Positions 1-14,633 of a stretch of 64,000 bases of DNA are shown in pieces; the stretch's first letter is position 1, and every line of letters starts with the position of its first letter. Where the stretch lies: NCBI GenBank assembly GCA_946800325.1, contig OX326959.1, forward strand, positions 42,038,551 through 42,102,550, given 5' to 3'. The DNA is from Luzula sylvatica (Eukaryota > Streptophyta > Magnoliopsida > Poales > Juncaceae). Under the pieces are notes generated by a model. That model saw only the letters and a list, made by a program, of their open reading frames with translations, was not told where the DNA came from and ran no database searches. The position numbers were made by a program, and so were the translations under genes.

Positions 1-1116
1 TTCACCAAATTTCACAAACACTAAGAATGTTTGTTTTTTGATTCAAAACAAGATTTTAACGCTTTGTGGAGTTCAAGTAACGTGTTTTGAGATCATTTGT
101 ATCGTATCTTTTACTACATAACTTTTCACCAAATTTCACAAACACTAAGAAAGTTTGTTTTTCGATTCAAAACAAGATTTTAGCGCCTTGAGGAGTTCAA
201 ATAACGTGTTTTTAGATCATTTGTATCGTATCTTTTACTACATAACTTTTCACCAAATTTCACAAACACTAAGAGAGTTTGTTTTTCGATTCAAAACAAG
301 ATTTTAACGCTTTGTGGAGTTCAAATAACGTGTTTTGAGATCATTTGTATCGTATCTTTTGCTACATAACTTTTCACCAAATTTCACAAACACTAAGAAA
401 GTTTGTTTTTGGATTCAAAACAAGATTTTAACGCTTTGATGAGTTCAAATAACGTGTTTTGAGATCATTTGTATCGTATCTTTTACTACATTAATTTTCA
501 CCAAATTTCACAAACACTAAGATAGTTTGTTTTTCGATTCAAAACAAGATTTTAACGCTTAGTGGAGTTCAAATAACGTGTTTTGAGATCATTTGTATCG
601 TATCTTTTACTACATAACTTTTCACCACATTTCACAAACACTAAGAAAGTTTGTTTTTCGATTCAAAACAAGATTTTAGCGCCTTGAGGAGTTCAAATAA
701 CGTGTTTTGAGATCATTTGTATCGTATCTTTTACTACATAACTTTTCACCAAATTTCACAAACACTAAGAGAGTTTGTTTTTCGATTCAAAACAAGATTT
801 TAACGCTTTGTGGAGTTCAAATAACGTGTTTTGAGATCATTTGTATCGTATCTTTTACTACATAACTTTTCACCAAATTTCACAAACACTAAGAAAGTTT
901 GTTTTTAGATTCAAAACAAGATTTTAACGCTTTGATGAGTTCAAATAACGTGTTTTGAGATCATTTGTATCGTATCTTTTACTACATAACTTTTCACTAA
1001 ATTTCACAAACACTAAGAAAGTTTGTTTTTCGATTCAAAACAAGATTTTAACGCTTTGTGGAGTTCAAATAACGTGTTTTGAGATCATTTGTATCGTATC
1101 TTTTACGACATAACTT
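1..1116. repeat. Tail of a higher-order unit cut by the window edge (9 monomers)
   Basis: The nine monomers in order are Y' (aagtaacg, gagatc), B, a C-like monomer ending gctacataac, a D-like one (tgatgag, cattaa), gatag with cttagtgg, cacat with agcgcc, gagag, tttttagattc with tgatgag, and cactaaat ending gacataac. The same series recurs at 28026-29017 with one monomer fewer, and its last four monomers recur at 31870-32365. Each time an A monomer with gacag follows directly. This is therefore the normal upstream flank of the A-started unit. Confidence 0.85.
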
Positions 1117-2480
1117 TTCACCAAATTTCACAAACACTAAGACAGTTTGTTTTTTGATTCAAAACAAGATTTTAACGCTTTGTGGAGTTCAAGTAACGTG
1201 TTTTGAGACCATTTGTATCGTATCTTTTACTACATAACTTTTCACCAAATTTCACAAACACTAAGAAAGTTTGTTTTTCGATTCAAAACAAGATTTTAGC
1301 GCCTTGAGGAGTTCAAATAACGTGTTTTTAGATCATTTGTATCGTATCTTTTACTACATAACTTTTCACCAAATTTCACAAACACTAAGAGAGTTTGTTT
1401 TTCGAATCAAAACAAGATTTTAACGCTTTGTGGAGTTCAAATAACGTGTTTTGAGATTATTTGTATCGTATCTTTTACTACATAACTTTTCACCAAATTT
1501 CACAAACACTAAGAAAGTTTGTTTTTCGATTCAAAACAAGATTTTAACGCTTTGATGAGTTCAAATAACATGTTTTGAGATCATTTGTATCGTATCTTTT
1601 ACTACATTAATTTTCACCAAATTTCACAAACACTAAGAAAGTTTGTTTTTCGATTCAAAACAAGATTTTAACGCTTAGTGGAGTTCAAATAACGTGTTTT
1701 GAGATTATTTGTATCGTATCTTTTACTACATAACTTTTCACCGAATTTCACAAACACTAAAAAAGTTTGTTTTTCGATTCAAAGCATGATTTTAGCGCCT
1801 TGAGGAGTTCAAATAACGTGTTTTCGGATCATTTGTATCGTATCTTTTACTACATAACTTTTCACCAAATTTCGCAAACACTAAGAAAGTTTGTTTTTCG
1901 ATTCAAAACAAGATTTTAACGCTTTGTGGAGTTCAAATAATGTGTTTTGAGATCATTTGTATCGTATCTTTTACTACATAACTTTTCACCAAATTTCACA
2001 AACACTAAGAAAGTTTGTTTTTCGATTCAAAACAAGATTTTAGCGCCTTGAGGAGTTCAAATAACGTGTTTTGAAATCATTTGTATCGTATCTTTTACTA
2101 CATAACTTTTCACCAAATTTCACAAACACTAAGAAAGTTTGTTTTTCGATTCAAAACAAGATTTTAACGCTTTGAGGAGTTCAAATAACGTGTTTTGAGA
2201 TCATTTGTATCGTATCTTTTACTACATAACTTTTCACCAAATTTCACGAACACTAAGAAAGTTTGTTTTTCGATTCAAAACAAGATTTTAGCGCCTTGAG
2301 GAGTTCAAATAACGTGTTTTTAGATCATTTGTATCGTATCTTTTACTACATAACTTTTCACCAAATTTCACACACACTAAGAAAGTTTGTTTTTCGATTC
2401 AAAACAAGATTTTAGCGCCTTGAGTAGTTCAAATAACGTGTTTTTAGGTCATTTGTATCGTATCTTTTACTGTATAACTT

Positions 2481-4464
2481 TTCACCAAATTTGACAAACA
2501 CTAAGTAAGTTTGTTTTTCGATTCAAAACAAGATTTTAACGTTTTGTGGAGTTCAAATGACGTGTTTTGAGATCATTTGTATCGTATCTTTTACTACATA
2601 ACTTTTCACCAAATTTCACAAATACTAAGAAAGTTTGTTTTTCGATTCAAAACAAGATTTTAACGCTTTGAGGAGTTCAAATAACGTGTTTTGAGATCAT
2701 TTGTATCGTATCTTTTACTACATAACTTTTCACCAAATTTCACAAATACTAAGAAAGTTTGGTTTTCGATTCAAAACATGATTTTAACGCTTTGAGGAGT
2801 TCAAATAACGTGTTTTGAGATCATTTGTATCGTATCTTTTACTACATAAATTTTCACCAAATTTCACAAACACTAAGAAAGTTTGTTTTTCGATTCAAAA
2901 CAAGATTTTAACGCTTTGTGGAGTTCAAATAACGTGTTTTGAGATCATTTGTATCGTATCTTTTACTACATAACTTTTCACCAAATTTCACAAACACTAA
3001 GAAAGTTTGTTTTTCGATTCAAAACAAGATTTTAACGCTTTGAGGAGTTCAAATAACGTGTTTTGAGATCATTTGTATCGTATCTTTTACTACATAAATT
3101 TTCACCAAATTTCACAAACACTAAGAAAGTTTGTTTTTCGATTCAAAACAAGATTTTAACGCTTAGTGGAGTTCAAATAACGTGTTTTGAGATCATTTGT
3201 ATCGTATCTTTTACTACATAACTTTTCACCAAATTACACAAACACTAAGAAAGTTTGTTTTTCGATTCAAAACAAGATTTTAACGCTTTGAGGAGTTCAA
3301 ATAACGTGTTTTGAGATCATTTGTATCGTATCTTTTACTACATAACTTTTCACCAAATTTCACAAACACTAAGAAAGTTTGTTTATCGAATCAAAACAAG
3401 ATTTTAACGCTTTGAGGAGTTCAAATAACGTGTTTTTAGATCATTTGTATCGTATCTTTTACTACATAACTTTTCACCAAATTTCACAAACACTAAGAAC
3501 GTTTGTTTTTCGATTCAAAACAAGATTTTAACGCTTTGTGGAGTTCAAATGACGTGTTTTGAGATCATTTGTATCGTATCTTTTACTACATAACTTTTCA
3601 CCAAATTTCACAAATACTAAGAAAGTTTGTTTTTCGATTCAAAACAAGATTTTAACGCTTTGAGGAGTTCAAATAACGTGTTTTGAGATCATTTGTATCG
3701 TATCTTTTACTACATAACTTTTCACCAAATTTCACAAATACTAAGAAAGTTTGGTTTTCGATTCAAAACATGATTTTAACGCTTTGAGGAGTTCAAATAA
3801 CGTGTTTTGAGATCATTTGTATCGTATCTTTTACTACATAAATTTTCACCAAATTTCACAAACACTAAGAAAGTTTGTTTTTCGATTCAAAACAAGATTT
3901 TAACGCTTTGTGGAGTTCAAATAACGTGTTTTGAGATCATTTGTATCGTATCTTTTACTACATAACTTTTCACCAAATTTCACAAACACTAAGAAAGTTT
4001 GTTTTTCGATTCAAAACAAGATTTTAACGCTTTGAGGAGTTCAAATAACGTGTTTTGAGATCATTTGTATCGTATCTTTTACGACATAACTTTTCACCAA
4101 ATTTCACAAACACTAAGAATGTTTGTTTTTTGATTCAAAACAAGATTTTAACGCTTTGTGGAGTTCAAATAACGTGTTTTGAGATCATTTGTATCGTATC
4201 TTTTACTACATAACTTTTCACCAAATTACACAAACACTAAGAAAGTTTGTTTTTCGATTCAAAACAAGATTTTAACGCTTTGAGGAGTTCAAATAACGTG
4301 TTTTGAGATCATTTGTATCGTATCTTTTACTACATAACTTTTCACCAAATTTCACAAACACTAAGAAAGTTTGTTTATCGAATCAAAACAAGATTTTAAC
4401 GCTTTGAGGAGTTCAAATAACGTGTTTTTAGATCATTTGTATCGTATCTTTTACTACATAACTT
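2481..4464. repeat. Internal 8-monomer tandem duplication (2 x 992 bp) in unit 1
   Basis: Segment 2481-3472 (L M N O P Q R S) is followed by 3473-4464, which repeats the order with two exceptions. The first monomer (3473-3596) is a T/L hybrid. The Q slot (4093-4216) is replaced by a Y-like monomer with gaatg and ttttttg. The rare N markers (aaatac, ggtttt, catg) occur in both halves at 2729 and 3721, exactly 992 bp apart, and tttatcgaatc occurs in both S monomers. The duplication is absent from units 2 to 4. Confidence 0.87.
3473..3596. repeat. Hybrid T/L monomer at a duplication junction
   Basis: The left part has the T marker gaacg and aacgctttgtgg, without T's usual cactaaat. The right part has the L marker aatgacg. 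A true L has gacaaac, taag and aacgtttt, all missing here. The M monomer follows, as it does after L. This fits an exchange inside the monomer that restarted the L-S series. Confidence 0.75.
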
Positions 4465-6696
4465 TTCACTAAATTTCACAAACACTAAGAACGTTTGTTT
4501 TTCGATTCAAAACAAGATTTTAACGCTTTGTGGAGTTCAAATAACGTGTTTTGAGATCATTTGTATCGTATCTTTTACTACATGACTTTTCACCAAATTT
4601 CACAAAAACTAAGTAAGTTTGTTTTTCGATTCAAAACAAGATTTTAACGCTTTGAGGAGTTCAAATAACGTGTTTTGAAATCATTTGTATCGTATCTTTT
4701 ACTACATGACTTTTCACCAAATTTAACAAACACTAAGAAAGTTTGTTTTTCGATTCAAAACAAGATTTTAACGCTTTGAGGAGTTCAAATAACGTGTTTT
4801 TAGATCAATTGTATCGTATCTTTTACTACATAACTTTTCACCAAATTTCACAAAAACTAAGAAAGTTTGTTTTTCGATTCAAAACAAGATTTTAACGCTT
4901 TGTGGAGTTCAAATAACGTGTTTTTAGATCATTTGTATCGTATCTTTTACTACATAACTTTTCACCAAATTTCACAAACACTAAGAAAGTTTGTTTTTCG
5001 ATTCAAAACAAGATTTTAATGCTTTGTGGAGTTCAAATAACGTGTTTTGAGATCATTTGTATCGTATCTTTTACGACATAACTTTTCACCAAATTTCACA
5101 AACACTAAGAATGTTTGTTTTTTGATTCAAAACAAGATTTTAACGCTTTGTGGAGTTCAAGTAACGTGTTTTGAGGTCATTTGTATCGTATCTTTTACTA
5201 CATAACTTTTCACCAAATTTCACAAACACTAAGAAAGTTTGTTTTTCGATTCAAAACAAGATTTTAACGCTTTGTGGAGTTCAAATAACGTGTTTTGAGA
5301 TCATTTGTATCGTATCTTTTACTACATAACTTTTCAACAAATTTCACAAACACTAAGAAAGTTTGTTTATCGATTCAAAACAAGATTTTAACGCTTTGAG
5401 GAGTTCAAATAACGTGTTTTTTGATCATTTGTATCGTATCTTTTACTACATAACTTTTCACTAAATTTCACAAACACTAAGAACGTTTGTTTTTCGATTC
5501 AAAACAAGATTTTAACGCTTTGTGGAGTTCAAATAACGTGTTTTGAGATCATTTGTATCGTATCTTTTACGACATGAATTTTCACTAAATTTCACAAAAA
5601 CTAAGTAAGTTTGTTTTTCGATTCAAAACAAGATTTTAACGCTTTGAGGAGTTCAAATAACGTGTTTTGAAATCATTTGTATCGTATCTTTTACTACATG
5701 ACTTTTCACCAAATTTAACAAACACTAAGAATGTTTGTTTTTCGATTCAAAACAAGATTTTAACGTTTTGTGGAGTTCAAATGACGTGTTTTGAGATCAT
5801 TTGTATCGTATCTTTTACTACATAACTTTTCACCAAATTTCACAAAAACTAAGAAAGTTTGTTTTTCGATTCAAAACAAGATTTTAACGCTTTGTGGAGT
5901 TCAAATAACGTGTTTTTAGATCATTTGTATCGTATCTTTTACTACATAACTTTTCACCAAATTTCACAAACACTAAGAAAGTTTGTTTTTCGATTCAAAA
6001 CAAGATTTTAATGCTTTGTGGAGTTCAAATAACGTGTTTTGAGATCATTTGTATCGTATCTTTTACGACATAACTTTTCACCAAATTTCAGAAACACTAA
6101 GAATGTTTGTTTTTTGATTCAAAACAAGATTTTAACGCTTTGTGGAGTTCAAGTAACGTGTTTTGAGATCATTTGTATCGTATCTTTTACTACATAACTT
6201 TTCACTAAATTTCACAAACACTAAGAAAGTTTGTTTTTCGATTCAAAACAAGAGTTTAACGCTTTGTGGAGTTCAAATAACGTGTTTTGAGATCATTTGT
6301 ATCGTATCTTTTACTACATGACTTTTCACCAAATTTCACAAAAACTAAGTAAGTTTGTTTTTCGATTCAAAACAAGATTTTAACGCTTTGAGGAGTTCAA
6401 ATAACGTGTTTTGAAATCATTTGTATCGTATCTTTTACTACATAACTTTTGACCAAATTTCACAAACACTAAGAAAGTTTGTTTTTCGATTCAAAACAAG
6501 ATTTTAACGCTTTGAGGAGTTCAAATAACGTGTTTTTAGATCAATTGTATCGTATCTTTTACTACATAACTTTTCACCAAATTTCACAAAAACTAAGAAA
6601 GTTTGTTTTTCGATTCAAAACAAGATTTTAACGCTTTGTGGAGTTCAAATAACGTGTTTTGAGATCATTTGTATCGTATCTTTTACGACATAACTT

Positions 6697-9600
6697 TTCA
6701 CCAAATTTCACAAACACTAAGACAGTTTGTTTTTTGATTCAAAACAAGATTTTAACGCTTTGTGGAGTTCAAGTAACGTGTTTTGAGACCATTTGTATCG
6801 TATCTTTTACTACATAACTTTTCACCAAATTTCACAAACACTAAGAAAGTTTGTTTTTCGATTCAAAACAAGATTTTAGCGCCTTGAGGAGTTCAAATAA
6901 CGTGTTTTTAGATCATTTGTATCGTATCTTTTACTACATAACTTTTCACCAAATTTCACAAACACTAAGAGAGTTTGTTTTTCGAATCAAAACAAGATTT
7001 TAACGCTTTGTGGAGTTCAAATAACGTGTTTTGATATTATTTGTATCGTATCTTTTACTACATAACTTTTCACCAAATTTCACAAACACTAAGAAAGTTT
7101 GTTTTTCGATTCAAAACAAGATTTTAACGCTTTGATGAGTTCAAATAACGTGTTTTGAGATCATTTGTATCGTATCTTTTACTACATTAATTTTCACCAA
7201 ATTTCACAAACACTAAGAAAGTTTGTTTTTCGATTCAAAACAAGATTTTAACGCTTAGTGGAGTTCAAATAACGTGTTTTGAGATTATTTGTATCGTATC
7301 TTTTACTACATAACTTTTCACCGAATTTCACAAACACTAAGAAAGTTTGTTTTTCGATTCAAAACATGATTTTAGCGCCTTGAGGAGTTCAAATAACGTG
7401 TTTTCGGATCATTTGTATCGTATCTTTTACTACATAACTTTTCACCAAATTTCACAAACACTAAGAAAGTTTGTTTTTCGATTCAAAACAAGATTTTAAC
7501 GCTTTGTGGAGTTCAAATAATGTGTTTTGAGATCATTTGTATCGTATCTTTTACTACATAACTTTTCACCAAATTTCACAAACACTAAGAAAGTTTGTTT
7601 TTCGATTCAAAACAAGATTTTAGCGCCTTGAGGAGTTCAAATAACGTGTTTTGAAATCATTTGTATCGTATCTTTTACTACATAACTTTTCACCAAATTT
7701 CACAAACACTAAGAAAGTTTGTTTTTCGATTCAAAACAAGATTTTAACGCTTTGAGGAGTTCAAATAACGTGTTTTGAGATCATTTGTATCGTATCTTTT
7801 ACTACATAACTTTTCACCAAATTTCACGAACACTAAGAAAGTTTGTTTTTCGATTCAAAACAAGATTTTAGCGCCTTGAGGAGTTCAAATAACGTGTTTT
7901 TAGATCATTTGTATCGTATCTTTTACTACATAACTTTTCACCAAATTTCACACACACTAAGAAAGTTTGTTTTTCGATTCAAAACAAGATTTTAGCGCCT
8001 TGAGTAGTTCAAATAACGTGTTTTTAGATCATTTGTATCGTATCTTTTACTGTATAACTTTTCACCAAATTTGACAAACACTAAGTAAGTTTGTTTTTCG
8101 ATTCAAAACAAGATTTTAACGTTTTGTGGAGTTCAAATGACGTGTTTTGAGATCATTTGTATCGTATCTTTTACTACATAACTTTTCACCAAATTTCACA
8201 AATACTAAGAAAGTTTGTTTTTCGATTCAAAACAAGATTTTAACGCTTTGAGGAGTTCAAATAACGTGTTTTGAGATCATTTGTATCGTATCTTTTACTA
8301 CATAACTTTTCACCAAATTTCACAAATACTAAGAAAGTTTGGTTTTCGATTCAAAACATGATTTTAACGCTTTGAGGAGTTCAAATAACGTGTTTTGAGA
8401 TCATTTGTATCGTATCTTTTACTACATAAATTTTCACCAAATTTCACAAACACTAAGAAAGTTTGTTTTTCGATTCAAAACAAGATTTTAACGCTTTGTG
8501 GAGTTCAAATAACGTGTTTTGAGATCATTTGTATCGTATCTTTTACTACATAACTTTTCACCAAATTTCACAAACACTAAGAAAGTTTGTTTTTCGATTC
8601 AAAACAAGATTTTAACGCTTTGAGGAGTTCAAATAACGTGTTTTGAGATCATTTGTATCGTATCTTTTACTACATAAATTTTCACCAAATTTCACAAACA
8701 CTAAGAAAGTTTGTTTTTCGATTCAAAACAAGATTTTAACGCTTAGTGGAGTTCAAATAACGTGTTTTGAGATCATTTGTATCGTATCTTTTACTACATA
8801 ACTTTTCAACAAATTACACAAATACTAAGAAAGTTTGTTTTTCGATTCAAAACAAGATTTTAACGCTTTGAGGAGTTCAAATAACGTGTTTTGAGATCAT
8901 TTGTATCGTATCTTTTACTACATAACTTTTCACCAAATTTCACAAACACTAAGAAAGTTTGTTTATCGATTCAAAACAAGATTTTAACGCTTTGAGGAGT
9001 TCAAATAACGTGTTTTTAGATCATTTGTATCGTATCTTTTACTATATAACTTTTCACTAAATTTCACAAACACTAAGAACGTTTGTTTTTCGATTCAAAA
9101 CAAGATTTTAACGCTTTGTGGAGTTCAAATAACGTGTTTTGAGATCATTTGTATCGTATCTTTTACTACATGACTTTTCACCAAATTTCACAAAAACTAA
9201 GTAAGTTTGTTTTTCGAATCAAAACAAGATTTTAACGCTTTGAGGAGTTCAAATAACGTGTTTTGAAATCATTTGTATCGTATCTTTTACTACATAACTT
9301 TTCACCAAATTTAACAAACACTAAGAAAGTTTGTTTTTCGATTCAAAACAAGATTTTAACGCTTTGAGGAGTTCAAATAACGTGTTTTTAGATCAATTGT
9401 ATCGTATCTTTTACTACATAACTTTTCACCAAATTTCACAAAAACTAAGAAAGTTTGTTTTTCGATTCAAAACAAGATTTTAACGCTTTGTGGAGTTCAA
9501 ATAACGTGTTTTTAGATCATTTGTATCGTATCTTTTACTACATAACTTTTCACCAAATTTCACAAACACTAAGAAAGTTTGTTTTTCGATTCAAAACAAG

Positions 9601-12152
9601 ATTTTAATGCTTTGTGGAGTTCAAATAACGTGTTTTGAGATCATTTGTATCGTATCTTTTACGACATAACTTTTCACCAAATTTCACAAACACTAAGAAT
9701 GTTTGTTTTTTGATTCAAAACAAGATTTTAACGCTTTGTGGAGTTCAAGTAACGTGTTTTGAGGTCATTTGTATCGTATCTTTTACTACATAACTTTTCA
9801 CCAAATTTCACAAACACTAAGAAAGTTTGTTTTTCGATTCAAAACAAGATTTTAACGCTTTGAGGAGTTCAAATAACGTGTTTTGAGATCATTTGTATCG
9901 TATCTTTTACTACATAACTTTTCAACAAATTTCACAAACACTAAGAAAGTTTGTTTATCGATTCAAAACAAGATTTTAACGCTTTGAGGAGTTCAAATAA
10001 CGTGTTTTGAGATCATTTGTATCGTATCTTTTACTACATGACTTTTCACCAAATTTCACAAAAACTAAGTAAGTTTGTTTTTCGATTCAAAACAAGATTT
10101 TAATGCTTTGAGGAGTTCAAATAACGTGTTTTGAAATCATTTGTATCGTATCTTTTACTACATAACTTTTCACCAAATTTAACAAACACTAAGAAAGTTT
10201 GTTTTTCGATTCAAAACAAGATTTTAACGCTTTGAGGAGTTCAAATAACGTGTTTTTAGATCAATTGTATCGTATCTTTTACTACATAACTTTTCACCAA
10301 ATTTCACAAAAACTAAGAAAGTTTGTTTTTCGATTCAAAACAAGATTTTAACGCTTTGTGGAGTTCAAATAACGTGTTTTTAGATCATTTGTATCGTATC
10401 TTTTACTACATAACTTTTCACCAAATTTCACAAACACTAAGAAAGTTTGTTTTTCGATTCAAAACAAGATTTTAATGCTTTGTGGAGTTCAAATAACGTG
10501 TTTTGAGATCATTTGTATTGTATCTTTTACGACATAACTTTTCACCAAATTTCACAAACACTAGGAATGTTTGTTTTTTGATTCAAAACAAGATTTTAAC
10601 GCTTTGTGGAGTTCAAGTAACGTGTTTTGAGGTCATTTGTATCGTATCTTTTACTACATAACTTTTCACCAAATTTCACAAACACTAAGAAAGTTTGTTT
10701 TTCGATTCAAAACAAGATTTTAACGCTTTGAGGAGTTCAAATAACGTGTTTTGAGATCATTTGTATCGTATCTTTTACTACATAACTTTTCAACAAATTT
10801 CACAAACACTAAGAAAGTTTGTTTATCGATTCAAAACAAGATTTTAACGCTTTGAGGAGTTCAAATAACGTGTTTTTTGATCATTTGTATCGTATCTTTT
10901 ACTACATAACTTTTCACTAAATTTCACAAACACTAAGAACGTTTGTTTTTCGATTCAAAACAAGATTTTAACGCTTTGTGGAGTTCAAATAACGTGTTTT
11001 GAGATCATTTGTATCGTATCTTTTACGACATGAATTTTCACCAAATTTCACAAAAACTAAGTAAGTTTGTTTTTCGATTCAAAACAAGATTTTAACGCTT
11101 TGAGGAGTTCAAATAACGTGTTTTGAAATCATTTGTATCGTATCTTTTACTACATAACTTTTCACCAAATTTAACAAACACTAAGAATGTTTGTTTTTCG
11201 ATTCAAAACAAGATTTTAACGCTTTGAGGAGTTCAAATAACGTGTTTTTAGATCAATTGTATCGTATCTTTTACTACATAACTTTTCACCAAATTTCACA
11301 AAAACTAAGAAAGTTTGTTTTTCGATTCAAAACAAGATTTTAACGCTTTGTGGAGTTCAAATAACGTGTTTTTAGATCATTTGTATCGTATCTTTTACTA
11401 CATAACTTTTCACCAAATTTCACAAACACTAAGAAAGTTTGTTTTTCGATTCAAAACAAGATTTTAATGCTTTGTGGAGTTCAAATAACGTGTTTTGAGA
11501 TCATTTGTATCGTATCTTTTACGACATAACTTTTCACCAAATTTCAGAAACACTAAGAATGTTTGTTTTTTGATTCAAAACAAGATTTTAACGCTTTGTG
11601 GAGTTCAAGTAACGTGTTTTGAGATCATTTGTATCGTATCTTTTACTACATAACTTTTCACTAAATTTCACAAACACTAAGAAAGTTTGTTTTTCGATTC
11701 AAAACAAGAGTTTAACGCTTTGTGGAGTTCAAATAACGTGTTTTGAGATCATTTGTATCGTATCTTTTACTACATGACTTTTCACCAAATTTCACAAAAA
11801 CTAAGTAAGTTTGTTTTTCGATTCAAAACAAGATTTTAACGCTTTGAGGAGTTCAAATAACGTGTTTTGAAATCATTTGTATCGTATCTTTTACTACATA
11901 ACTTTTGACCAAATTTCACAAACACTAAGAAAGTTTGTTTTTCGATTCAAAACAAGATTTTAACGCTTTGAGGAGTTCAAATAACGTGTTTTTAGATCAA
12001 TTGTATCGTATCTTTTACTACATAACTTTTCACCAAATTTCACAAAAACTAAGAAAGTTTGTTTTTCGATTCAAAACAAGATTTTAACGCTTTGTGGAGT
12101 TCAAATAACGTGTTTTGAGATCATTTGTATCGTATCTTTTACGACATAACTT
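6697..12152. repeat. Higher-order unit 2 (44 monomers, 5456 bp)
   Basis: The order is A to X (6697-9672), Y, Z, S', then U to S' again, then T U V W X, a cagaaac monomer (11533), Z', U, V, W. The cagaaac monomer lies 5456 bp after its unit 1 counterpart and 5456 bp before its unit 3 counterpart. Marker for marker this is the same unit as 12153-17608, with few point differences. R here is caac with ttacac and aaatac. Confidence 0.9.
9177..10912. repeat. Tandem 7-monomer duplication in unit 2 (2 x 868 bp)
   Basis: The series U V W X Y Z S' occurs at 9177-10044 and again at 10045-10912. The rare gaggtc marker of Y falls at 9761 and 10629, 868 bp apart (7 x 124). The first S' ends gagatc and leads into catgac; the second ends ttttgatc and leads into a T monomer, as in unit 1. 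The duplication is shared with unit 3 but absent from units 1 and 4. Confidence 0.9.
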
Positions 12153-13640
12153 TTCACCAAATTTCACAAACACTAAGACAGTTTGTTTTTTGATTCAAAA
12201 CAAGATTTTAACGCTTTGTGGAGTTCAAGTAACGTGTTTTGAGACCATTTGTATCGTATCTTTTACTACATAACTTTTCACCAAATTTCACAAACACTAA
12301 GAAAGTTTGTTTTTCGATTCAAAACAAGATTTTAGCGCCTTGAGGAGTTCAAATAACGTGTTTTTAGATCATTTGTATCGTATCTTTTACTACATAACTT
12401 TTCACCAAATTTCACAAACACTAAGAGAGTTTGTTTTTCGAATCAAAACAAGATTTTAACGCTTTGTGGAGTTCAAATAACGTGTTTTGAGATTATTTGT
12501 ATCGTATCTTTTACTACATAACTTTTCACCAAATTTCACAAACACTAAGAAAGTTTGTTTTTCGATTCAAAACAAGATTTTAACGCTTTGATGAGTTCAA
12601 ATAACGTGTTTTGAGATCATTTGTATCGTATCTTTTACTACATTAATTTTCACCAAATTTCACAAACACTAAGAAAGTTTGTTTTTCGATTCAAAACAAG
12701 ATTTTAACGCTTAGTGGAGTTCAAATAACGTGTTTTGAGATTATTTGTATCGTATCTTTTACTACATAACTTTTCACCGAATTTCACAAACACTAAGAAA
12801 GTTTGTTTTTCGATTCAAAACATGATTTTAACGCTTTGAGTAGTTCAAATAACGTGTTTTGAGATCATTTGTATCGTATCTTTTACTACATAACTTTTCA
12901 CCAAATTTCACGAACACTAAGAAAGTTTGTTTTTCGATTCAAAACAAGATTTTAACGCTTTGTGGAGTTCAAATAATGTGTTTTGAGATCATTTGTATCG
13001 TATCTTTTACTACATAACTTTTCACCAAATTTCACAAACACTAAGAAAGTTTGTTTTTCGATTCAAAACAAGATTTTAGCGCCTTGAGGAGTTCAAATAA
13101 CGTGTTTTGAAATCATTTGTATCGTATCTTTTACTACATAACTTTTCACCAAATTTAACAAACACTAAGAAAGTTTGTTTTTCGATTCAAAACAAGATTT
13201 TAACGCTTTGAGGAGTTCAAATAACGTGTTTTGAGATCATTTGTATCGTATCTTTTACTACATAACTTTTCACCAAATTTCACGAACACTAAGAAAGTTT
13301 GTTTTTCGATTCAAAACAAGATTTTAGCGCCTTGAGGAGTTCAAATAACGTGTTTTTAGATCATTTGTATCGTATCTTTTACTACATAACTTTTCACCAA
13401 ATTTCACACACACTAAGAAAGTTTGTTTTTCGATTCAAAACAAGATTTTAGCGCCTTGAGTAGTTCAAATAACGTGTTTTTAGATCATTTGTATCGTATC
13501 TTTTACTGTATAACTTTTCACCAAATTTGACAAACACTAAGTAAGTTTGTTTTTCGATTCAAAACAAGATTTTAACGTTTTGTGGAGTTCAAATGACGTG
13601 TTTTGAGATCATTTGTATCGTATCTTTTACTACATAACTT

Positions 13641-13765
13641 TTCACCAAATTTCACAAATACTAAGAAAGTTTGTTTTTCGATTCAAAACAAGATTTTAAC
13701 GCTTTGAGGAGTTCAAATAAACGTGTTTTGAGATCATTTGTATCGTATCTTTTACTACATAACTT
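13641..13765. repeat. 125-bp M monomer with extra A
   Basis: The segment aaataacg reads aaataaacg near 13720, adding one base. The same insertion appears in the equivalent M monomer of unit 4 (19097-19221) but not in units 1 or 2, so it marks units 3 and 4 as close relatives. Confidence 0.9.
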
Positions 13766-14633
13766 TTCACCAAATTTCACAAATACTAAGAAAGTTTGGT
13801 TTTCGATTCAAAACATGATTTTAACGCTTTGAGGAGTTCAAATAACGTGTTTTGAGATCATTTGTATCGTATCTTTTACTACATAAATTTTCACCAAATT
13901 TCACAAACACTAAGAAAGTTTGTTTTTCGATTCAAAACAAGATTTTAACGCTTTGTGGAGTTCAAATAACGTGTTTTGAGATCATTTGTATCGTATCTTT
14001 TACTACATAACTTTTCACCAAATTTCACAAACACTAAGAAAGTTTGTTTTTCGATTCAAAACAAGATTTTAACGCTTTGAGGAGTTCAAATAACGTGTTT
14101 TGAGATCATTTGTATCGTATCTTTTACTACATAAATTTTCACCAAATTTCACAAACACTAAGAAAGTTTGTTTTTCGATTCAAAACAATATTTTAACGCT
14201 TAGTGGAGTTCAAATAACGTGTTTTGAGATCATTTGTATCGTATCTTTTACTACATAACTTTTCAACAAATTACACAAACACTAAGAAAGTTTGTTTTTC
14301 GATTCAAAACAAGATTTTAACGCTTTGAGGAGTTCAAATAACATGTTTTGAGATCATTTGTATCGTATCTTTTACTACATAACTTTTCACCAAATTTCAC
14401 AAACACTAAGAAAGTTTGTTTATCGATTCAAAACAAGATTTTAACGCTTTGAGGAGTTCAAATAACGTGTTTTTAGATCATTTGTATCGTATCTTTTACT
14501 ACATAACTTTTCACTAAATTTCACAAACACTAAGAACGTTTGTTTTTCGATTCAAAACAAGATTTTAACGCTTTGTGGAGTTCAAATAACGTGTTTTAAG
14601 ATCATTTGTATCGTATCTTTTACTACATGACTT

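Larger units (their letters stand above)
1117..6696. repeat. Higher-order unit 1 (45 monomers, 5580 bp)
   Basis: The unit starts with an A monomer (gacag, gagacc) and follows the order A to S. It then repeats part of that order (see 2481-4464) and continues T U V W X Y Z S'-like T U V W X, a cagaaac monomer, Z' and a last U V W. The next A monomer is exactly 5580 bp downstream, which is 45 x 124. It differs from the following unit in having the L-S segment duplicated and only one copy of the 7-monomer U-S' block. Monomer 16 has a private cgcaaac change. Confidence 0.88.
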